From Camellia lanceoleosa (taxonomy: Eukaryota; Streptophyta; Magnoliopsida; Ericales; Theaceae), in contig CM045763.1 in assembly GCA_025200525.1 (NCBI GenBank), positions 155,998,246 to 156,062,245 on the forward strand: DNA of 64,000 nucleotides, read 5' to 3'. Below are positions 56,001-64,000 of this stretch, in pieces. The notes below the pieces were generated by a model. That model saw only the letters and a program-made list of their open reading frames with translations. It was not told where the DNA came from and made no database searches. The position numbers and the translations under genes were made by a program. The number at the start of each line of letters is the position of its first letter. The stretch's first letter is position 1.

Positions 56001-58063
56001 TGGCCCCTTAACATGTTGTGCATGAATGCTTGCATGTTAGAATAGTGCACTTCATGTCAAGATTAGCATGTTGTTCGCATGTCATGTTGTTTGCATGTTT
56101 TGCATTGTGTTCAGTCGGATGTCGTATTAAACGCGAGGAAGATTGGCTCATTTCATACTTGAAGTGATGAAATTGGCCAATCTCCCTTGGTCTCCATTCC
56201 CTTTGATTACTCATGATAAGGAGATGGTCTTGGTGACCTATTTGTCATGCATTTATTGAAATTTGCACAAGTTGGATCTTTGGCCATCATGCATCGAGAT
56301 GCGTGATTGATGGTCTTGGATCCGATTATGCCTCTCCTTTGATGTTTTGAGGTGATATGGAGTGGCATAGTGCGTACATACCCTTGGGAGACCCTCCCTT
56401 TTCTCTGTTTTGTGCTTTGCTGTAGCTTGGTGTCACAGCACACCAATGGCCGACACCCTCTTGTTGTTGGCCGGCAGCTCTTTATTTGTGGCTGGCAGTG
56501 TGTATTCTTGGCCAGCAGGGGGGTCGGTAGCAGCTCTTCGTGGCCGGTAGGCCGCTGGTGTACTCCCCAGCACTGTTTTGGTAAGTTCCAACAGCAAGCA
56601 TTGGAAGACACCCTACAAGCAAAGCCTCAAGAGAGCAACTGGAGAGCTTTTCGGGGCGACAATCAAGCACACATACTCTTCTCCTTCAACCAAAGCTGGA
56701 GCAGCTTAGTTTAAAGCTTTACTTGTTAGTTAGCTTCAATTTGTAATTTAATTAGTTAATTTGTTAATTAATTAAGTGTTGTAATGATTAGTAAGTAGAT
56801 TGCTTATTATTCAATTTGGTTGTGTAATAATTAGTCTAATTAGATTATTAGATTAGTTGCTTAGCATAGCTTAGATTAGCTTAGTGTAGCTTTTATTTGG
56901 ACCCTCCGTCGAGAGGGCGAACTTTGTAATAAGTGTGCGTGCATGTGTGCATGTCTTCCAACCTCCATTTATTTCTCTCTTTTACTTACCTGCTTTTGGT
57001 GGTTACTTTTAAGGCATATTTTAATTAGCATACTCATGCTTTGCATGCGTGCATCATTCATATGTCTTGCGTGCACCGGGCTCGGCACATCATACTAACT
57101 GCATTGTATTTCGATTCCGATTTGAATACATGTTATCAAGTTGCATTTCATATGCCATTCTTAGGATAGTCGAGCCTATTTCTAGTTGCATTTTGCATGT
57201 GTTGCATTAGTCATCTTAACATAGCTAGGATCATGCATTGATTACTAACTAGTTGTTGTTTTGGCTCAGAGTACTAGGTAAGCTTTTACGCTTTAGCATA
57301 TTGCATGTGTGTTATTGATTGCCATGGCAACATGCTTGCCATGAGGCTATTTGCTTAAATGATATAACTGCCTAAACGTCGGTGGGTGAAGGTTGGATTG
57401 CTTGAATTGGAACAATTCATTGAAATGCGAGTTTTCAGCCCACTTGAGAGTGGCAAAATCATATTTTCTAAGCCCACTTGAGGATGGAAAAATCCACATC
57501 TTAGCCTACTTGCGAGTAGCACCTTCAAACCATTTTCAAACAAATATACAATGTTTTGTTCCAACTTAGGTGATCTAGTCTATACTTGTGTGCTGTGCGC
57601 ATCACATAGTAATTCTAGGTTAATAACCAGAATAAGAACGCATGTGTTTTCAAAAACAAGATATCATGTTAATAAAGGCCGATCTTTGATCGGGCGAGCG
57701 GGGGTGCTCATTGCATGACCTTCCCCTCTCGTACCCAAGTTCCCGAGCCGAGGCAACTTCGGTGATGACGGACATGTGGCCTTAGGCATGAGTCAGGGTT
57801 TCCTAAATTCCCCCCAAAATAAATATTTAGGTGGCGACTCTGTATCTAGCAAAGCAGTCCATGTTTGGCACTTCTTTATTAAAATCAATTTTCCAAAACG
57901 ATTTGCCGAATTTGGACTCTTTGGCAATTTATCGGTCTTGCATTGCACTTTGCAAGATTAGATTCAGAACCGTGACATTGAGTTCAAACTGTAGTAAGCC
58001 CAATTCACAAAACAGATTTTGCGCCATTCGCAAGCGGAGCCGGGACGTTCGGGCACGTCTACA

Positions 58064-58452
58064 TCCAACCACGTGTTTTGCAGAGCTAATTGTGAGTAAC
58101 ACTGTTGTAAAGATATGTTTAACTTAAGTATCTCTTTTCTGCTTTATCTTTTCCCTGCTCTAAACATGCTTAGATTACGCTTAATGAATGATGATCCTAT
58201 TGTCGCACACTATATTCGTGGCATCCTTAGCACCTGTTTACATTGCTACAAAGATCTCTGTCAGTTCAATTTTGTGGAACTTCTGTTTATTATATTGATG
58301 GCCATCACATCTGATTACCTATATTCATGATCGCCTATTCGGTCTTCTAGACCGCCTGAACTAGTTTGCTATGGGATGTACCACATAAATATTATGAAGC
58401 AAGAATCGGTTAAGTTTATGATTTGCTTTTCAGTAAGGATATCATTCGGAAC
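58064..58452 (+). mobile_element. Internal piece of the old LTR fragment, host repeat copy 3
   Basis: It starts within the LTR (CCACGTGTTTTGCAGAGC, corresponding to 12203 and 20675) and stops at CGGAACCTCTTTAC. It then jumps to the 3' flank of g4. It has the Helitron-free site near 58180. No gene; the short plus frame 58115-58330 recurs in sister copies only as repeat identity. Confidence 0.75.
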
Positions 58453-58455
58453 CTC

Positions 58456-59035
58456 TTTACTTAGCAGATCGGGACATCATAAACTAACATAAAGTGATGA
58501 ATTTTATTATTTAAATTGATAAAAATCAAAAGCAAAACACTATATTTGCTCTGATATCATTACATAATTTTTCCACACTAAATACAATTATATCCAATAG
58601 AATGACACCATTTCAAATATCCAACATTATAGTCGATAGAATCATCGAACGCGTTCCCAAGAATCCTGAAATATCATAGAAGTTAGAATACAAATGTCAT
58701 CAATATATATAAAAAGACTAATACTTTCAATTGAATATTAACAATAAGAACTGAATATATACAAGCATAAATAAGGACTAAAAAAACTAATGAACCCACA
58801 ATAAGTGGAGGTTTTCAAATTTTCAAAAAAAATAAATGAAAAGGGATTTATTTATCTTCTTACTTAGTACGACCACAAGTAGCACAAAGAAGATAATCAC
58901 AGACCAAACTCTAGGATTGAAATTTTGGTGTCGTACAAAGAGCTGTTCGATAATTTAAAACTCCAATGCTCTCACAGCTAGTTTCACAATGTACTTAATG
59001 AAAACTTCCTTTGCGGAACTGGCTTGAGCTTCCAA
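58456..59035 (-). pseudogene. Small putative tail-anchored protein, copy g4 (broken), with 3' flank
   Basis: The minus frame from TTG 59035 reads EAQASSAKEVFIKY and continues to a stop after about 26 codons (near 58955). There g1 and g2 continue with GSEII. The change looks like transitions turning a Gly-Ser-Glu stretch into a stop. The rest of the sequence, including the hydrophobic-helix part and the 3' flank 58456-58840, is still recognisable. Confidence 0.65.
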
Positions 59036-59300
59036 GTTGAACGGAGAGAATACTCTGGCCTATATATAGACGAATTATTAGAAGTTGTTGAAGAAGGAGA
59101 ATACTCTGGCCTATATATAAACGAAGTACTAGTTTATTTCTACTTTACCATTTGATTTTGTTTTTCCAGTGTTACTACTTTCCCATTTGATTATGTTTTT
59201 CCAGTGGCCACTATATAGACGAATTAGTAGAAGTTGTTGAATGGGGAGAATACACTAGCCTATATATAGACGAATTACTACTTTCCCATTTGATTTTGTT
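59036..59300 (-). promoter_or_regulatory. Multiplied TATA/leader modules in front of g4
   Basis: Four units with CTATATATAGACGAATTA-type boxes (near 59061, 59113, 59209, 59260), the same layout as in front of g1 and g2. Confidence 0.6.
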
Positions 59301-59405
59301 TTCCAGTGTTACTACCTTCCCGTTTACTACTTTCTCATTTGATTTTGTTTTTCCAGTTGATTTTGCTTTTTCAGTGTTACTACTTTCAAAGTGTTACTAC
59401 ATTCC

Positions 59406-59757
59406 TGTAACGCTCGCCACCCTACTTAGCTGTTCATTATGTGGTTTACCCTAATTATGTGTCAATATGTGTATTCTATGTTTATCTGTGTGTGAAGTGT
59501 GTACTATGTGTTATGTGCATTCTACTCTGCTCGACATATATGTTAATTTACGAAAAAGGTCTGTCTGATTCGTTTAATTGTAAGCCTACAAATTAAATAA
59601 TGGACTAGGTGGTTAGAGCCTAATTCACCTTAATTAGACAAAGTGAAGTTAAGGTAACCTGGGTTATAGTAAGAAAATTAATTGAAGTGATTGTAATTTG
59701 GTTTAACTTAAGTCAAAATAACTTAGATATTTTATATATAGATATTTGAATTCAAGT

Positions 59758-59809
<52 letters not shown>

Positions 59810-61160
59810 TGAGGGAGAGAAAGAAAATTCTTGAGGTTTAGAGAAGAATGAGAAGAGGAAGAGAAGAGGGTTAAAGTCAATCTTCCACAATTCCATAAGC
59901 TAAGGAAAGAATTCTTGTCTCAACCTTGGGAATTAACATATGAGATGGGAGAATTTGCATTGGTTGAAGAATTAGGGTAGTGTAGGTTACGTCAAGAACC
60001 CTAAATTCAAGACTTCATGTTTGTATATGGCATACATAGCATTATTCATGTTCAATTCCTTTCTGTTGCATAATCTTTGGTAGTTGAAGGAAGGAATTTA
60101 TGGATTTGAGTTGGGAAAGTTAGACTCAAAGTTTTGATCTTTTCTTTTCCAATACCAATGAGTTTGTTTGAACTTATGATGTTGGGTTGAACATAGAATT
60201 TACTCTTTCATCATATTTTGTAAGTTTTAAGCCTTGACTTGTTCAAATTTGGTTTTGATTTTTGGAGTATTAAGGCTCCAAAGCAAAGCAGAAATTTCTA
60301 TTCTGCAACACCTAGAACCACATGTCCAAAGACAACTACGCGTGGAGGCATGGCCCCACGCGGCGGAGATGCCTACACATACGAAGAACAAGGGCAGAAG
60401 CACCTTGCATTTTGAAATAATTGCACCATCCGGCACGCTACAAGACGTCGGTGAGAGTCTCAAGACGCACGAACCAAGGAGCTTTGCCCGTGCAGCTATT
60501 TAGCAGACCCAGTTTTAGTTTTCTGCTTTATTTCACCATCTTCCGAGCCTCTGTTGGCATGATTTTCACATATATTTGACAATCAACTGCATTACACGGA
60601 CATTAAAGAGAATAAGGACAATTAGGCCAACCAATCAATAAGTTATAACACAACAAATTAATTGCATGGTAAAGTAAACATGTTATACTTGTATCTGTCA
60701 ATGTGGGTCAAACGCCACGTTCCAGCCCCGTGTTTGCAAAGCCAACTGTGAGTAACACTGTTGTAAAGATATGTCTAACTATCTCTTTTCTACTTTATGT
60801 TTTCCCTGCTCTAAACATGCTTCCATTATGCTTAATGAATGATGATCCTATGTCCGTACAATGTATTCGTGGCATCCTTAGCACCTATTTACATGGTTAC
60901 AGAGATCTCTGTCAGTTCCATTTTGTGGAACTTCTGTTTATTATATTGATGGCCATCATATCTGATTAGCAGTCTTCATGACCGTCTGTTCAATCTTCAT
61001 GACCACCTGAACTGGTTTGATATGGGATGTACCACATAAACATGTACGTCCCTGTATGAAATAAGAATTTGTTAAGTTTATGGTCTGCTTTTCAGTAAGG
61101 ACATCATTCAGAACGTCTTCACACTGTTGTTATTCACTGGGCTCTAGCTCACATTTTGAT
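59406..61160 (+). mobile_element. Old Tekay-type LTR fragment, host repeat copy 4
   Basis: Same limits as the fragments at 10890 and 19300 (TGTAACGCTCGCC to TTCACTGGGCTCTAGCTCAC). (GA)n lies at 59758-59804. The word patch 60310-60500 has ACGCG-centred words. The Helitron-empty site lies near 60832. Confidence 0.7.
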
Positions 61161-61910
61161 ATGTATATCAATCCAAACGACCAATCCAAAGAACAACAAG
61201 GGTAATAAGAGATGGATAACAACATTGAACCATGAAATCTTAGTTTAGAACATAATAAAATATTGGGTCAAAACCAAAGTCGCTATGAGAATCAATTTTG
61301 AAAAATAAATTTTTTAAAAGAGTTGACAAAATTTAAAAACTTGTTTAGTTATGTATTCTAAAATTAGTTTTTAAAATTTTGAAAATTCAAAACTTGTTTT
61401 CTTTTCAAATTCTTAAAATTCTTAAATAATTTTTAAAACTTTGTTTCATTTTGAAAATTTCAAAAATAGTTTTTGAAATATTTGTAGTGGACTTTTTAAA
61501 TATTTTAATCAATGTTTTTTAGTTTTTTTTTATGATTTTTTTGAAAAGTATTAAATACTAACAAATATATAGAAAAATATACAATATTTATTTTATTTTT
61601 TAAAATTTTTTTAGATCGACTCAATCTAAATATACTTAAAGCGTATAAAATTTATGAAAAAATCTTAAACTTTCAAAAACCTTTCCAAAATTCAGGTTGG
61701 GATCAATTTTTCACAAAAGTGAGTTAAAATAGTCTTGATATATGTATATATACTAGTAGTCTAATGAAAAAAAGAAGAAGATTAATATTAAAGGCAGGAT
61801 GTAATAATATTATATGTGTATTTTTATTGTCACTTGAGTAACATGACTACTTGAGTAACACACTATATGTGCTCAAGTGATCATGTTATATAGATATGTC
61901 AATATATATA
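61161..61910. repeat. AT-rich tail of host repeat copy 4
   Basis: Homologous to 14816-15560 and 21116-21839; inverted repeat 61839-61855 with 61872-61888. It passes directly into segment C and so shows the undisturbed joint that Tat#2 interrupts elsewhere. Confidence 0.8.
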
Positions 61911-62561
61911 AAGATTAATACTTTCAATTGAATGTAATGTTAACAATGAGGCTTGATGAACTCTAATTTCAATCTAAAACAGAAAACAAAAGGGATTTAT
62001 GCATCTTCTTACGTAGAATAGAACGACCAGGAGCAGCATAAAGAAGAATATCTTAATCGCAATTCTACGATCAAAATTCCGGCCCCGCAGAAAGAAGTGG
62101 TTGAATATTTCAGAGCCCAATTTGCTCATAGCAGGTTTGATAATGTAATTCACGAAAACTTCCCTTGCAGTGGTCTCTCCAACTTCCTTCGTCTTCAAGT
62201 GTAGGAATGGTGGTTCTATGATGAAGCTTTTATACTTGGGGCTAGGGGGATCTTCAAGTGTAGGAATGGTGGTTCTGTGATGGAGCTCTTATACTTGGAT
62301 GAGAGGGGAAGTGGGTTGTGGGGGGGTTGGCGGGGTGTGGGGCGATTTGGACAATTAACCACGATTTGACATGTGACACCACTCATAACGCGCAACACCT
62401 CTTTTATTTGTCCATATTGGTCTTTTACTTTACAGCGCGCACATCCTCCGTCTACATCTTTATGAGGAATTGGATTCTTCAATCCACCATCGGATTGGAC
62501 CATCTAATCCGGCTTACTGAGTCTATATTTGTGTCTCATTTGGATAATTTGAACTGTTTAT
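61911..62561. repeat. Host repeat segment C, copy 2
   Basis: Homologous to 48088-48740, holding g5 and its doubled promoter (TATA versions near 62228 and 62287). It is cut at 62561 by the next Tat-type LTR. The intact continuation GAACTGTTTATATTTTAGG is seen near 48745. Confidence 0.78.
61974..62192 (-). pseudogene. Small putative tail-anchored protein, copy g5 (start codon lost)
   Basis: The frame is full length and nearly the same as g3 (KEVGETTAREVF, GSEIFNHFF, NFDRRIAIK, helix IFFFMLLLVVLFYV). However, the codon matching the g3 ATG is ACG (62190-62192). The next in-frame ATG lies within the middle helix (MSKLGSEIF). It is either a pseudogene or dependent on a non-AUG start. The hydrophobic helix and end are kept. 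Confidence 0.6.
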
Positions 62562-64000
62562 TGTAGACGCGCCCGGGGGCTTCCATCTAACAGTTCGCAG
62601 GACTCGATTTTGTGTTGGTTCCAAATCTGAACCAAAGAGTCCAAATCCGGCAAATCTTTTGAGAAAATAGATTTTTTTGAAAAGTAGTGCCAAACATGGA
62701 CTGCTTTGCCAGATTACAGAGTCGCCACCTAAATATTTTGTTTTTGGGAAATTTAGGAAACCCTGACTCAGTGCCGAAGGCCACATGTCCGTCATCACCA
62801 AAGTTGACTTGGCTCGGGAGCTTGGGTACGATCGGGGAAGGTCAGCTATGAGCACCCCCTTTCGCCCGGTCCGAAGACCGGCCTCTACTAACCATGGTAT
62901 CCGATTTTGAAAACATTACGTGTTCTTATTCCGGTTATTAGCCTAGATTTACTATGTTATGCGCACAGCAAACAAGTATAAACCAAATCGCCTAAGTTGG
63001 AACAAAACATTACGTGTTTGTTTTGAAAAAAAGATTTGCTACTCATAAGTAGGTTAAAATGCAGGTTTTGCCACTCTCAAGCGGGCTTTTAGAAAAGACG
63101 GTTTTGCCACTATCTAGTGGGCTTTAAAACTCACAGTTTTAATGTGTTGTCCCAATTTAGGTAATTCAACCTCCATCCACAGGCATTCATGCAGTTATAT
63201 CACATAAGCACTTATCCTCATGGTAAGCATGCTATCATGGCAACATTCACACGCATGCGATATGCTAAAGCATAAATACTTACATTGTACTCCGTGCCAA
63301 AACATTAAACTGGTTAGCAAAACATGCATGACCTAGTTCATGTTAAATGGCTAATGCATCACATACAGGGGTGCAATCTAAACAGGCTCGGCTGACCTAA
63401 GCATGGCACATGAAATGCAGCAACTACCACGTATTCAATTTGGAATTGAAAGTACGATGCAGTTTGCATGATGTGCCGAACCCGATGTATGTAAACAAAT
63501 GCATGAATGCACGCATGCATTGCATAAGGTATGCTAATTTAGAGATGCCCTAATCTACCATCGAAAGCGGGTAAATAAAAGGGTTAGAAAGAAATGGGGG
63601 TTGGAAGACATGCACCCACTCACACACACTTATTACAATTATGCCCTCACTCGGAGGGACCAAATAAATATACAGTCCCAAATAATAAATCAACTATCCT
63701 AGCTAAGTAATTATTACAGACCCTTAATTAATTAACAAATTAATTAAACTACTGAAAGCAGTAAAAGGCCTCGGGAAGAGGGATGCACGCATGCTCGGAT
63801 CCGACTTGCCCGAAAAACCTACACCGTGCCACTGCTGCTTCTGTTTTCAATGCCCTGCCTCTCCGAAAATTCCCAAAGTTTCAGAATGCCTCCCAGATGA
63901 TCTGAAATGCCCCACCGGCTGGAAGAATTGATCACCGGCTTCTTCTATTGTCCACCGGCTGCTAATGGTATTTATCGGCACAAACAAAGTGCCGACCGGC
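62562..64000 (-). repeat. Start of a further Tat-type LTR, running off the right edge
   Basis: Begins TGTAGACGCGCCCGGGGG and then follows the other Tat LTRs (CCAAATCCGGCAAATC, GCTCGGGAGCTTGGGTACG). It is more diverged than the Tat#2 pair. A cluster of CACCGGCT-type words lies at 63910-64000. No coding sequence is seen. Confidence 0.82.

Larger units (their letters stand above)
50956..58063 (+). repeat. Tat-type solo LTR in plus orientation with another LTR nested in it
   Basis: It starts TGTAGACACCCCATTTTTG and ends ACGTTCGGGCACGTCTACA, the exact termini of this LTR type. About 4.57 kb remain without the nested element. It is diverged from the Tat#2 LTRs but keeps the hairpin (54969-54996) and the two word clusters (54285-54395, 56445-56575). 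No gag-pol is attached and no target duplication is present: the left flank is segment B, the right flank the middle of an old LTR fragment. A diverged duplication lies at 53950-54110 and 54130-54250. Confidence 0.85.

Overview
The window looks like repeat-rich nuclear DNA from a flowering plant, probably a eudicot; the species cannot be told from sequence alone. The reasons are Ty3/gypsy retrotransposons of the plant Tat lineage, with primer sites matching a tRNA-Arg 3' end, and of a Del/Tekay-like chromovirus lineage. There are also plant-mobile-domain-type genes, a non-autonomous Helitron and AT-rich spacers with (GA)n/(CT)n tracts. No ordinary housekeeping gene, rRNA gene or CRISPR array was found. 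Nearly all of the 64 kb can be assigned either to nested mobile elements or to a duplicated host segment.

Layout, left to right. 1-5312 is the 5' part of a giant Tat element (Tat#1, minus strand, running off the left edge). It sits inside the reverse transcriptase of a Del/Tekay-like element (5313-10502, minus). That element lies in the first copy of a host repeat (10503-18430) which also carries a Helitron (12317-14494). A second copy (18431-21839 and 48084-50955) is split by a Tat element of about 25.8 kb (Tat#2, 21840-47679, minus) plus 404 bp of a neighbouring Tat copy (47680-48083). Tat#2 has two 4.2-kb LTRs, decayed gag-pro-RT-RNaseH-integrase on the minus strand and two captured genes on the plus strand between integrase and 3' LTR. 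A 1.57-kb solo LTR with a perfect 5-bp target duplication is nested in it. At 50956-58063 is a Tat-type solo LTR in plus orientation, itself hosting another solo LTR (51067-53600). 58064-62561 is a third, rearranged host-repeat copy, and 62562-64000 starts one more Tat-type LTR.

The host repeat holds five paralogous copies, all on the minus strand, of an unrecognised small ORF of about 70 codons. Its product would have a hydrophobic C-terminal helix, like a tail-anchored membrane protein. Each readable copy has a multiplied TATA-plus-leader module in front. One copy (48157-48375) keeps ATG, full frame and TATA box.

The most unusual signal is a class of short, CpG-rich, palindromic words in clusters. 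In Tat LTRs the words are of GGCCGACCGGCC type. They occur upstream of the LTR TATA box, and similar clusters stand in front of both captured plus-strand genes. In Tekay-type LTRs comparable clusters use CGCTCGAGCG, and in the three old LTR fragments of the host repeat the same slot carries different words (GACGCG, GCACGTGC, ACGCG). The slot seems conserved while the word changes coherently. Of the element genes, only the second captured gene (31545-32884, 397 codons, one intron) is open throughout, whereas gag-pol has many stops and lost catalytic residues. All functional statements are inference from sequence; no searches were run.
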